Shown here: one piece after another, positions 7,805 through 16,361 of the stretch
How positions within the stretch are numbered: position 1 is the stretch's first letter
How the letters are laid out: each line of letters opens with the position of its first letter
Assembly: GCA_964610205.1 (NCBI GenBank)
Contig: CAZSVI010000015.1
Coordinates: 1-39,995, forward strand
Direction: 5' to 3'
Source of the DNA: CAZSVI01 sp964610205
GTDB lineage: Bacteria; Bacillota; Clostridia; DSM-8532
DNA: 39,995 bases
Translations under genes and position numbers: made by a program
The notes under the pieces: generated by a model
Told to the model about the DNA's origin: nothing
The model's input: the letters and a program-made list of their open reading frames with translations, nothing else
Databases searched by the model: none

Positions 7805-9157
7805 ATGGATAAAGCACGTGAAACATCGTTGACAGCTTTGATGGAAATAGAAACAAAAGGGGCGTATTCCAACCTGGTTCTTAAAAAAGTGTTAAGGAGT
7901 AATAGCCTGGACACAAGGGATCGGGCTTTTATAACCGAATTGGTATATGGAACAATAACCCGTAAATTGACACTGGACTGGATTATTTCCCGATTTTCAA
8001 AAATAAAACCGGCGAAGCTGTCCAGATGGGTTTTACTAATTCTCCGGCTCGGAATATATCAGATTATGTATTTGGACAGGATACCTCAATCAGCCGCCTG
8101 TAATACGTCAGTTTCTCTTGCCAAAAAGTATGAAAAAGCCTCCGGTGGTTTTGTAAACGCGGTTCTTCGCAATATTTGCAGGGGTAAGGACGGTATAAAA
8201 TTTCCGGACAGCACGGAAGGATCTTTGGCGAAAAATATGTCAATCAGGTACTCTTTTCCGGAATATCTGGCGGAAGCATGGATTGCGGAATATGGAGAGG
8301 AGTTTACACAGGAATTATTAAAATCCTTACTGGAGCGTCCCGAATTCACTGTTCGTGCAAATACGCTTAAAACCAGTCGGGAGGAATTGATTGAAGAACT
8401 TCTTGAAGAGGGAATAGAATCCGTACCGGGACGGGTTTGTGATGAAGCTCTTTTTCTCAGGAATGTATCGGATATCTCTCAAACAAAGGCATATATAGAT
8501 GGAATGATAATAGTTCAGGATGAGAGTTCCATGCTGGTTACTAAGGTTCTGGATCCGAAGCCAGGCGAACGCATCCTTGATGTGTGCAGTGCCCCCGGAG
8601 GAAAGGCAACCCATATAGGGCAATACATGAAGAATGAAGGGGAAATTGTCGCATGGGATATTCATGAACACAAAACACAGCTTATCAGAGAGAATGCCGC
8701 CAGGCTTGGAATAAAAAATATTGAAGTTGAGCAAAGAGATGCGCTCCTGCCGGCTGAGGAAATAAAAGGCCGTTTTAACCGCGTTCTGGTGGACGCGCCC
8801 TGTTCAGGAACGGGAATTATCAGGCGGAAGCCTGATATCAAATGGCATCGGAAACCGGATGATTTTGGAAGTTTGGTTGAGATTCAAAGAAAAATATTAT
8901 ATAATGCCAGTAGAGCGGTAACACTTGGAGGAATACTGGTATATAGCACATGTTCGCTGGATAATAGGGAAAATTCCCATGTAATCAGGGCTTTTTTAAG
9001 TGAAAATTCTGATTTTACAGTTGAACCGCTTATAGGATGTCTCCCAGGGGGCATAAATGGAAAAAAGGACATAAATCACGGAATGCTGAATCTGTTTCCT
9101 CATATAGACGGGACAGACGGTTTTTTTATAGCAAGGCTGAGAAGAAACGAAGGATAA
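7805..9157 (+). CDS. rsmB: 16S rRNA (cytosine-967-C5)-methyltransferase RsmB
   Basis: RsmB methylates C967 of 16S rRNA from S-adenosylmethionine. The 450-residue product has an N-terminal NusB-like RNA-binding domain (about 1-130) and a Rossmann methyltransferase domain with D-V-C-S-A-P-G-G-K (SAM binding), D-A-P-C-S-G-T-G (C333) and Y-S-T-C-S-L (C383, catalytic). Start ATG 7805 is preferred: GAGAGGA precedes it, and the M-D-K-A-R-E opening and total length match Bacillus Sun/RsmB. An in-frame ATG at 7760 overlaps the dipeptidase stop and could be used if the genes are strictly coupled. It leads a translation and signalling operon. Confidence 0.94.
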   Translation: MDKARETSLTALMEIETKGAYSNLVLKKVLRSNSLDTRDRAFITELVYGTITRKLTLDWIISRFSKIKPAKLSRWVLLILRLGIYQIMYLDRIPQSAACNTSVSLAKKYEKASGGFVNAVLRNICRGKDGIKFPDSTEGSLAKNMSIRYSFPEYLAEAWIAEYGEEFTQELLKSLLERPEFTVRANTLKTSREELIEELLEEGIESVPGRVCDEALFLRNVSDISQTKAYIDGMIIVQDESSMLVTKVLDPKPGERILDVCSAPGGKATHIGQYMKNEGEIVAWDIHEHKTQLIRENAARLGIKNIEVEQRDALLPAEEIKGRFNRVLVDAPCSGTGIIRRKPDIKWHRKPDDFGSLVEIQRKILYNASRAVTLGGILVYSTCSLDNRENSHVIRAFLSENSDFTVEPLIGCLPGGINGKKDINHGMLNLFPHIDGTDGFFIARLRRNEG

Positions 9158-9173
9158 GTGTGCTCATTGAATA

Positions 9174-10244
9174 ATGGCAAAGAGATATACGGGTATGTCA
9201 GATAAAAAGAATATATTTGACTTTGAATCAAATGAACTGATAAAAGTTGCGGAGGATCTCAAAGAGCCGGCTTTCCGGGCTAAACAGCTATGGCAGTGGA
9301 TTTACTGCGGTGTAGAAAGTTTTGATGAAATGACAAATCTTCCGAAATCGTTCAGGGAGAAATTAAGTCAAACCTTTTATATAGGAGGTATTGGAACGGC
9401 CCAAAAACTGGTGTCTGAAAAGGACGGCACCAGAAAATATCTTTTTGTGCTGGCAGATAACAAGGTTGTAGAGGGTGTGCTTATGAAATATCACTACGGA
9501 AACAGTGTTTGTCTGTCCACACAGGTGGGATGCCGTATGGGCTGTGCTTTTTGTGCTTCAGCCGGGCTGGGGATGGATCGAAACCTTACAGCGGGAGAGA
9601 TGACAGCACAGGTTATGACTATACAAAGGGATATCGGTGAAAGGATAAGCCATATTGTACTTATGGGAATTGGTGAACCATTTGATAACTACACGAATGT
9701 TATTCGGTTTTTGAGACGGATGAATGCACCCGATACGCTTTCCATAAGTTACAGGCGTATGACAATATCAACCTGTGGACTCATCCCTGAAATAGAAAAG
9801 TTTACAGAGGAGAATATGCCGGTTAACCTTTCCATATCACTGCATGCACCGAATGATGAAATCAGGGCGGGGATTATGCCCGTTGCCAAAAGATATTCAA
9901 TTGACAAATTACTTTCTTCATGTCATATTTATACTCAGAAGACCGGCAGAAGAATTACTTTTGAATATACGTTAATACAGAGCGTGAATGATGCTGATAT
10001 ACATGCAAAGGAATTGGGAGAAAAGCTTTCCGGACTTTTATGCCATGTAAACCTCATTCCTGTGAATAAAGTGAAGGGTACAGGTTACTTGAAAAGCAGC
10101 AGGGAGCGCGTTGTGTCCTTTCAGAAAATCCTTGAAAAGTATCATATACCGGTTACAATTCGCAGAGAACTGGGAACCGATATTTTGGCAGCTTGCGGAC
10201 AACTGCGAAAGAATACCATTGAAAATGACGGGACGGTGGATTAG
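9174..10244 (+). CDS. rlmN: Dual-specificity 23S rRNA/tRNA adenine-C2 methyltransferase RlmN
   Basis: RlmN is a radical SAM enzyme that methylates A2503 of 23S rRNA and A37 of some tRNAs. The 356-residue protein has the iron-sulfur motif C-R-M-G-C-A-F-C (C120, C124, C127), the conserved E100 in V-V-E-G-V-L-M, the G-I-G-E-P segment that binds SAM, and the methyl-carrying Cys near the C-terminus (A-A-C-G-Q-L, C341). A helical N-terminal domain fits the family. The start at ATG 9174 has only a distant GAAGGA; an internal ATG at 9195 is an alternative. It lies 16 bases after rsmB and two bases before prpC. Confidence 0.96.
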   Translation: MAKRYTGMSDKKNIFDFESNELIKVAEDLKEPAFRAKQLWQWIYCGVESFDEMTNLPKSFREKLSQTFYIGGIGTAQKLVSEKDGTRKYLFVLADNKVVEGVLMKYHYGNSVCLSTQVGCRMGCAFCASAGLGMDRNLTAGEMTAQVMTIQRDIGERISHIVLMGIGEPFDNYTNVIRFLRRMNAPDTLSISYRRMTISTCGLIPEIEKFTEENMPVNLSISLHAPNDEIRAGIMPVAKRYSIDKLLSSCHIYTQKTGRRITFEYTLIQSVNDADIHAKELGEKLSGLLCHVNLIPVNKVKGTGYLKSSRERVVSFQKILEKYHIPVTIRRELGTDILAACGQLRKNTIENDGTVD

Positions 10245-10246
10245 TC

Positions 10247-10981
10247 TTGGAGTATGCGGCTATCAGTGATAAGGGTATTATACGGGAACAGAATGAGGAC
10301 TTCTGGAATATTGTTCTTGATACGGATGGAAACCCTCAGGCGTTCATTATTGCCGATGGCATGGGCGGACACCAGGCAGGTGATGTGGCGAGCAGAATGG
10401 CTGTAGAGACGATTTCGCAGGAAATATGCCGTAATATGCAAAAAAACGGAAAGGCGTATTCTGCGGAAAAGGTATTGGAACATGCGATTTTACGCGCAAA
10501 TGAAGAGATATATCTTTATGCTCTGCGTAATCTCAACGGTTCGGGTATAGGTACGACTCTGACAGCCGGTGTTCTGAATAATGGTAACCTGACAATAGGT
10601 CATATTGGAGACAGCAGTTTTTTCTTAATTCGCGGCGGAAGTATAGATAAGCTGACAAAGGATCATTCCTTTGTCGGAGAGCTTGTGGAAAAAGGAGTTC
10701 TTGATCAGGAGGAAGCAAAAACACATCCTTTGAGAAACCAGATTACCCGCGCTTTAGGGTATGAGGAACAAATACAGGTTGACTTTTATAATCTCAATGT
10801 AAAAAAGGAAGACATTTATTTATTCTGTACGGATGGGCTTACCATGAAAACTTCATCGGACGAGTTGCTATCATTATTGACACAGAAAAGCGAATTAAAG
10901 GAGATTCTTGGCAAAATGGTAGAACTGGCCATTCAACGAGGTGGAGACGACAATATAACGGCCATTGCTGTAAAGATATAA
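10247..10981 (+). CDS. prpC: PP2C-type serine/threonine phosphatase PrpC (Stp)
   Basis: This 244-residue metal-dependent phosphatase reverses phosphorylation by the adjacent PASTA kinase. PP2C motifs are in place: R-E-Q-N-E-D (D18), D-G-M-G-G-H (D37-H42), G-H-I-G-D-S-S, F-C-T-D-G-L-T and the C-terminal G-G-D-D-N-I-T. The start is TTG 10247, two bases past the rlmN stop, behind GACGGTGG; the sequence from there matches the family start (E-Y-A-A-I-S-D-K-G). It is followed after 25 bases by prkC, the standard phosphatase-kinase order. Confidence 0.95.
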   Translation: MEYAAISDKGIIREQNEDFWNIVLDTDGNPQAFIIADGMGGHQAGDVASRMAVETISQEICRNMQKNGKAYSAEKVLEHAILRANEEIYLYALRNLNGSGIGTTLTAGVLNNGNLTIGHIGDSSFFLIRGGSIDKLTKDHSFVGELVEKGVLDQEEAKTHPLRNQITRALGYEEQIQVDFYNLNVKKEDIYLFCTDGLTMKTSSDELLSLLTQKSELKEILGKMVELAIQRGGDDNITAIAVKI

Positions 10982-11006
10982 ATCCAATTAAATTTGAGGT
11001 GCGGGA

Positions 11007-13016
11007 ATGACTGGAAAAATTATAAATAACAGATATGAACTGGTTGAGAAAATAGGCAGCGGAGGTATGGCGGAAGTATTTAAGGCACGATGCGGCGTAC
11101 TTAAGCGATGGGTTGCCGTTAAAATCTTAAAGGATGAATTTGTTAACGACGAAGAGTTCCTTGAACGCTTTGAACGGGAAGCATATGCGGCAGGAAGCCT
11201 GAATCATCCGAATATTGTATCAATCTATGATGTCGGCAGGGAAGATAATATTCATTTTATTGTAATGGAATATATTGATGGAATTACATTAAAGGATTAC
11301 ATTATTCGAAATGGCGCACTTCCCTGGCAGGAAGCCGCCGATATCGCGATTTCAATACTAAGCGCACTGCATAAGGCACACAGGCACAATATAATTCATC
11401 GTGATATTAAACCGCAGAATATTTTGATGACTTCGGAGAATGTTCCAAAGGTAGCCGATTTTGGTATAGCGCGTGCGTCTACAACAGCAACAGTAACCAG
11501 AAAAGTTGATACGGTCGGATCAGTTCATTATGCTTCCCCCGAACAGGCCAGAGGGGGATATACCGATGAAAAGTCGGACCTGTATTCGGTAGGAGTGACT
11601 CTATTTGAAATGATAACAGGCAGAGTGCCGTTTAATGCCGATAATCCTGTTACGGTGGCATTGAAGCAAATTGAAGCCGACCCTCCCACACCGTCTGAGA
11701 TTGTTCCAGGCATTCCTGTTGCAATTGACAGTATTATTCTTCGTGCGATGAAAAAACAAAAAGCCGAGAGGTATGACAGCGCGCTCCAGATGATTGCCGA
11801 ACTGGATCATCTGAAAAAAGGAGAAGACGTACAGGATAATCTTAACGGACAGACCCGGATCGATCCTTTTGCTACAAGAGTTATGGGAAATATGGAGGAA
11901 GAAGCTTTGGCGGGAAAGAATGTAATTAATAAAAACAAAAAGCGAAAGAAACAGAAAAAAGAGAAGGAAAGCAAACCCGGTAGAAAAGGCGGTGTCGTAG
12001 TTATCTATATTCTTTTATTCGGCTTAATTTTTGGAGGGCTGTATCTTGCCTATGACAATATTATAAAACCTATTTTGGTAACTATTTTTGAGCCGAAGGT
12101 TCCGGATGTGGAGTTGAAGAATTACGCCGGTATGAATATCGATGAGGCTATTGAGGATCTTGAACTGCTTGATCTGCCTTATGAAGAGCCTGTTTATGAA
12201 TATCACGATACCGTAGAAGAAGGGGTTGTGATTTTCCAGAAGCCTGCGCCTGGAATGCCTATGAAGCCTGGAGCCAAGGCTTTAAGCAAGGTTGAGCTGA
12301 TTGTCAGCAACGGTGTGCAGAAGGTTGAAATTCCGGAAAACATCAGATTCAGTGATTCACTGGATGCAATGATCCTTCTTAGGGATGAATTAAAGCTCAA
12401 GCCCTTTGAGGAAACCGAGTATAGCGATGAAGTAGCTCTCGGACTGGTAACGCGTACCGATCCGGCCATAGGTTCCACAGTTAACGTAGGTGATCGGGTA
12501 ACGGTATACAAGAGTCTGGGACCTGAACTTAAGGATGTTACGGTACCGGACCTAACCGGTTTAACTATGGATGAGGCAAAACACAGGCTTTTTTCGGAAA
12601 ATCTGTGTGTGGGCATAATTTTTCCTGAAGGCAGAGAAGGATACAAGGGTAAAATTTATAACCAGGAACCCCGGGCGGGAGATACTGTAAAGGAACTGAC
12701 ACCGGTCAACATATACTTCCAGGATCAGCAGACACCAAGCGGCGGAGACGGTATGGGAATGTTTCCCGGAGATACGTATATATCAAAGGATATATATATT
12801 CCTGAAGGAGCATATTTCGGGGATACCATTAATTTGGCTGTTTACGCGGTTTATAGCAGTACAGGAGAAGAAGCGATATTAAAGAGCGGGGAATTTAAAA
12901 AATCGGATTTTCCGTTACCGGTACTGATTCCGGTTGTCCAGGATTTTAAAACAACCGTAAAAGTATATATGAACAATAACTTGCAATACCAGTTGGAAGT
13001 TTTCGCGAGACAGTAA
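11007..13016 (+). CDS. prkC: Serine/threonine protein kinase PrkC with PASTA repeats
   Basis: This 669-residue receptor kinase senses cell-wall muropeptides or lipid II. The cytoplasmic kinase domain (about 10-270) has the glycine loop G-S-G-G-M-A-E-V (17-24), K39, H-R-D (131-133) and D-F-G (151-153), with T-A-T-V-T in the activation loop. A Lys-rich juxtamembrane stretch (308-327) leads into one membrane helix (about 329-349). Outside are three PASTA-like repeats (about 366-436, 437-504, 511-572); the middle one is the most diverged. An extra C-terminal beta-rich domain of roughly 85 residues follows a G-G-D-G-M-G linker. GAGGTG precedes ATG 11007. Confidence 0.95.
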   Translation: MTGKIINNRYELVEKIGSGGMAEVFKARCGVLKRWVAVKILKDEFVNDEEFLERFEREAYAAGSLNHPNIVSIYDVGREDNIHFIVMEYIDGITLKDYIIRNGALPWQEAADIAISILSALHKAHRHNIIHRDIKPQNILMTSENVPKVADFGIARASTTATVTRKVDTVGSVHYASPEQARGGYTDEKSDLYSVGVTLFEMITGRVPFNADNPVTVALKQIEADPPTPSEIVPGIPVAIDSIILRAMKKQKAERYDSALQMIAELDHLKKGEDVQDNLNGQTRIDPFATRVMGNMEEEALAGKNVINKNKKRKKQKKEKESKPGRKGGVVVIYILLFGLIFGGLYLAYDNIIKPILVTIFEPKVPDVELKNYAGMNIDEAIEDLELLDLPYEEPVYEYHDTVEEGVVIFQKPAPGMPMKPGAKALSKVELIVSNGVQKVEIPENIRFSDSLDAMILLRDELKLKPFEETEYSDEVALGLVTRTDPAIGSTVNVGDRVTVYKSLGPELKDVTVPDLTGLTMDEAKHRLFSENLCVGIIFPEGREGYKGKIYNQEPRAGDTVKELTPVNIYFQDQQTPSGGDGMGMFPGDTYISKDIYIPEGAYFGDTINLAVYAVYSSTGEEAILKSGEFKKSDFPLPVLIPVVQDFKTTVKVYMNNNLQYQLEVFARQ

Positions 13017-13035
13017 TGGAAATGGAGGAATGCTT

Positions 13036-13923
13036 TTGCCGGAAGGACTGATTTTAAAAGGTGTATGCGGATTTTACCAGGTGGAAAGCGATTCTGGTCT
13101 ATATGACTGCAAAACAAGGGGGATATACAGAAAGAAGGGGATTACCCCTTTAGCCGGAGATTTTGTCGACTTTACAATAACGGATGAAACATTGTGCGAG
13201 GGCTGGATTGAAAAGATAAAGGAAAGGAAGAATTCCTTCAAACGGCCGTCTGTTGCTAATATAAACCAGATAGCTATAGTGATAACGGCTAAATGTCCGG
13301 CTCCGGATTTACTTCTGGTGGATAAACTTTTAATTACTACCCGGATTAAGAGCATAGAGCCTATAATAATTATAAATAAAACAGATCTTATTGATTCCAT
13401 AGCCTTTTCAGAGATGGAATCCATTTATAGAGGAACCGGTTATCCCGTAATCCCGATGAATAAGGTTAATATGGAAGGTTATGATGTCCTTTATGTGAAA
13501 CTCAAAGGTCACCGGACCGTTTTTGCGGGACAATCAGGAGTCGGAAAATCAACCATCCTGAATAATATTATTAAATCGCGGATTATGGAAACAAATGAGG
13601 TCAGCGTCAAAATACAAAGGGGGCGTCATACTACCAGGCATGTGCAATTGATTCCTATGGATAGCAAGGGATATGTTGTTGATACCCCCGGCTTTAGTTC
13701 ATTTGAACTTGAAGGTATTGAATATGGTGAACTGGCCTGGTTGTATCCGGAGATTGAAAGACTTCAGTCAAAATGCCGGTTTAACGGCTGCAGCCATATC
13801 AACGAACCGGACTGTGCCGTTAAGGATGCAGTGAAACATGGTGACATATCCGGAAAAAGATACGAATGCTATCAAAAATTGTTTGAGGAGTTGAAAAAGA
13901 GTTATGATAAACGATACAGGTAG
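13036..13923 (+). CDS. rsgA: Small ribosomal subunit biogenesis GTPase RsgA
   Basis: RsgA is a permuted GTPase that checks the 30S decoding centre. The 295-residue protein has an OB fold (about 1-65), G4 N-K-T-D (114-117), the G1 loop G-Q-S-G-V-G-K-S-T (165-173), G3 D-T-P-G and a C-terminal zinc knuckle (C247, C252, H254, C260). The start is taken as TTG 13036, giving P-E-G-L-I-L-K as in Bacillus YloQ, with GGAGG seven bases upstream; the ATG at 13030 lies directly against that site and is too close. The 3' end overlaps rpe by 20 bases. Confidence 0.94.
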   Translation: MPEGLILKGVCGFYQVESDSGLYDCKTRGIYRKKGITPLAGDFVDFTITDETLCEGWIEKIKERKNSFKRPSVANINQIAIVITAKCPAPDLLLVDKLLITTRIKSIEPIIIINKTDLIDSIAFSEMESIYRGTGYPVIPMNKVNMEGYDVLYVKLKGHRTVFAGQSGVGKSTILNNIIKSRIMETNEVSVKIQRGRHTTRHVQLIPMDSKGYVVDTPGFSSFELEGIEYGELAWLYPEIERLQSKCRFNGCSHINEPDCAVKDAVKHGDISGKRYECYQKLFEELKKSYDKRYR

Positions 13924-14602
13924 GAAAGGGATAATTATTGCGCCCTCAATACTGTCAGCTGATTTTACAAGGTTGAAGGAAGCCTTGGATACAATCCGTG
14001 AATCAGGGGGTGACTGGGTTCACATAGACATTATGGACGGGCATTTTGTACCTAATATTACCATAGGGCCGCCTGTAGTGAGTTCTATTCGCAATGCGAC
14101 AGATTTATTTCTGGATGTTCATTTGATGATAGAAAACCCCGATTTTCTTATTCCTGATTTCATATCTGCCGGTGCCGACATGATTACTGTTCATGTGGAA
14201 ACATGTACTCATCTGGACAGAACCATACAGATTATTAAGGAATCCGGAGTTAAAGCCGGTGTTTCCTTAAATCCCGCGACATCCCTGTCAACTCTGGATT
14301 ATATTCCCGAATCAGTGGACATGGTGCTTCTGATGACTGTAAATCCAGGGTTTGGCGGACAGGCCTATATACCCCGGATGACCGGTAAAATAAGGGAGCT
14401 TCGCGAGTGGATAAACCGGAACGGGATAGAAATGGATCTTCAGATTGATGGGGGAATCAGTACTTCCAATATTCAGGAAGTGACCGATGCAGGCGCGAAT
14501 GTCATTGTAACCGGTTCTGCCTTTTTTAACTCCCCCGATCCGGCAGATTTCATTCGGAAATTACGGAATTTGTCGGCTTATGCAGTCAAGGAGACCAGAT
14601 AG
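13904..14602 (+). CDS. rpe: Ribulose-phosphate 3-epimerase
   Basis: This TIM-barrel enzyme of the pentose phosphate pathway interconverts ribulose-5-P and xylulose-5-P. The 232-residue protein has all family blocks: I-A-P-S-I-L-S-A-D-F, the metal-binding H-I-D-I-M-D-G-H-F-V-P-N, V-H-L-M-I, M-T-V-N-P-G-F-G-G-Q, and the phosphate loop I-D-G-G-I followed by V-T-G-S-A. It begins inside the end of rsgA (20-base overlap, different frame), so it is translationally coupled. It has about eight residues more than usual at the N-terminus before the first strand. It ends three bases before thiN. Confidence 0.97.
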   Translation: MINDTGRKGIIIAPSILSADFTRLKEALDTIRESGGDWVHIDIMDGHFVPNITIGPPVVSSIRNATDLFLDVHLMIENPDFLIPDFISAGADMITVHVETCTHLDRTIQIIKESGVKAGVSLNPATSLSTLDYIPESVDMVLLMTVNPGFGGQAYIPRMTGKIRELREWINRNGIEMDLQIDGGISTSNIQEVTDAGANVIVTGSAFFNSPDPADFIRKLRNLSAYAVKETR

Positions 14603-14605
14603 AAT

Positions 14606-15241
14606 ATGAATATTTTTATCGTGGGCAGCGGAAATGTTGATTCCGGGGACTTATTCAGGGAAAAAGCACTGGAATCGAAACTAATGATTTGCGTTGACGG
14701 AGGAGCCAGGCATTTCATGGATGCGGGTATCACGCCGCATATCCTGATTGGTGATTTTGATTCCATTGCGCCGGATATCTTTGAAGCTTATAAAAACTTA
14801 GGTGTGAACATATTAAAATACCCGGCAAAAAAGAATTATACGGATATGGAACTCGCTCTGGATTATGCGCTCGAGTTGGGTGCTACCCGGGTTTTTATGA
14901 TGGGCGCGACGGGAACCCGTCTGGATCATACCATATCCAACCTTCAACTGCTATATAAATTATTGGATTCGGATGTGGAAGGTATTATACTTAATCAGAA
15001 AAATACGGTTTACCTCATTAAAAAAAGTATAGAATTAGAGAAAAAGGACGGGTATAGAGTTTCATTGCTTCCCGCGACACAGGTCGTTGAGGGAATTACA
15101 ACTAAAGGACTTGCATATCCGTTAACTGATGCCACAATGGCTATGGGAACAGGGCTGGGTATAAGCAATGAATTTATATCGGAGAAAGCGGCTATAAGTA
15201 TCCGGACAGGGCGGTTGTTTGTAATTATATCAAAAGATTGA
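14606..15241 (+). CDS. thiN: Thiamine pyrophosphokinase
   Basis: ThiN transfers pyrophosphate from ATP to thiamine, giving thiamine diphosphate. The 211-residue protein shows the family motifs: C-V-D-G-G-A-R, I-G-D-F-D-S-I, the K-N-Y-T-D-M-E segment, G-A-T-G-T-R-L-D-H (catalytic and thiamine-binding residues), and a C-terminal beta-sandwich with T-T-K-G-L-A-Y-P-L. It is the last gene of the rsmB-thiN run. The product cofactor serves transketolase, a pentose phosphate enzyme related to the neighbouring rpe, and the rpe-thiN order is conserved in Firmicutes. Confidence 0.95.
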   Translation: MNIFIVGSGNVDSGDLFREKALESKLMICVDGGARHFMDAGITPHILIGDFDSIAPDIFEAYKNLGVNILKYPAKKNYTDMELALDYALELGATRVFMMGATGTRLDHTISNLQLLYKLLDSDVEGIILNQKNTVYLIKKSIELEKKDGYRVSLLPATQVVEGITTKGLAYPLTDATMAMGTGLGISNEFISEKAAISIRTGRLFVIISKD

Positions 15242-15319
15242 GGGAATATGGATTATTATTCATAGGAAAAGTATCTTATACATAATATAAGACAGAAGCT
15301 GCTTCAAAGGGGATACCCT

Positions 15320-16345
15320 ATGCGCAAGCGTTTTGTTTTATCGATAGACGGCGGCGGTATCCGCGGCCTTATACCCTCCGTTTTGTTGTCTTCACTGAAG
15401 GAAAAGCTTGAAAACTACAGATTAAATAAACCCTTTCATGAAATATTTGATTTGATGGCAGGAACGTCAACCGGCGGCTTAATCGCATTGGCACTTAGTG
15501 TCCCTTTATACAGGAAAACCTATGGTGAGCCTTATGATGAGAAAGGAGGTGTTTCTGCGGATAAACTGCCTTTTTTATATGAATCGTTGGGAGATAAAGC
15601 GTTCCCGGGAAGTCAGTATCAAGTATGGAAGATATTAAGACAGCTATTTATGAGCAAATATAGTTCGGTTCCATTTCAGCAGATTCTTAATGAGCTTTTT
15701 AAAGAATGTACGGTAAAAATGGCATTAACAAATATTCTCATTACAACTTTTGATATGAAATCAATGACTCCTGTTTTTATTAAAAGAAGGCCGCTCTTCG
15801 CCGGCGGAGGCGAGGATCCGGATTTTTACATGTCGGATGCCGCATTGTCAACTGCGGCAGTACCAACATATTTTCCCCCCGCCTATGTTGAAAGTGTGAA
15901 TGGAGCAAACGGAGATTTTTGTCTTGTGGATGGCGGGGTGTTTTGTATTAATCCTGCTTTGAGTGCCCTGATTGAAACCCGCAAAATGTACCCTTATGCC
16001 GAGTATGTAATCCTGTCATTGGGAACCGGCGTTCAAATTGAAGAGTATAAAACTGAAACAATAAAAAAATGGGGATTTTTCAACTGGATCGCACCTTGGC
16101 TCCGGGTGCCGCTGATAGCTGCCGTAGGAGACGGCCAGAGGATCAGTACGAATCATATGTTAAAAAAGCTCCCCCAGGTAACGCTTTACCGTATAGATAT
16201 TAATCTGGACAGAGGAAAGGGAGCCATGGATGACGGCAGCAGGGAAAATTTGTGTTATCTTTGGGATAAAGCATATGAAATGATGGATTTGCATAAGGAA
16301 ACAATAGACAGGTTTGTAAAAGAAGTTACAGGCGAATACATATAG
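15320..16345 (+). CDS. Patatin-like phospholipase / acyl hydrolase
   Basis: This 341-residue cytoplasmic-type patatin has the oxyanion loop G-G-G-I-R-G (11-16), the nucleophile elbow G-T-S-T-G (Ser50) and the partner Asp in D-G-G (D204), so the Ser-Asp dyad is intact. The family hydrolyses acyl chains from membrane lipids. There is no signal peptide or membrane helix. AAAGGGG precedes ATG 15320. It stands between thiN and the convergent glgD gene, about 78 bases after thiN. It resembles CapV-type effectors in size and motifs, but no nucleotide cyclase or other defence gene lies next to it, so a housekeeping lipid role is equally possible. Confidence 0.88.
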   Translation: MRKRFVLSIDGGGIRGLIPSVLLSSLKEKLENYRLNKPFHEIFDLMAGTSTGGLIALALSVPLYRKTYGEPYDEKGGVSADKLPFLYESLGDKAFPGSQYQVWKILRQLFMSKYSSVPFQQILNELFKECTVKMALTNILITTFDMKSMTPVFIKRRPLFAGGGEDPDFYMSDAALSTAAVPTYFPPAYVESVNGANGDFCLVDGGVFCINPALSALIETRKMYPYAEYVILSLGTGVQIEEYKTETIKKWGFFNWIAPWLRVPLIAAVGDGQRISTNHMLKKLPQVTLYRIDINLDRGKGAMDDGSRENLCYLWDKAYEMMDLHKETIDRFVKEVTGEYI

Positions 16346-16361
16346 TCTATTCCTCAAAATT

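Noticed and set aside
15320..16345. CBASS defence system with a patatin effector
   Set aside because: No CD-NTase cyclase, Cap2/Cap3 or other partner gene is adjacent on either side.
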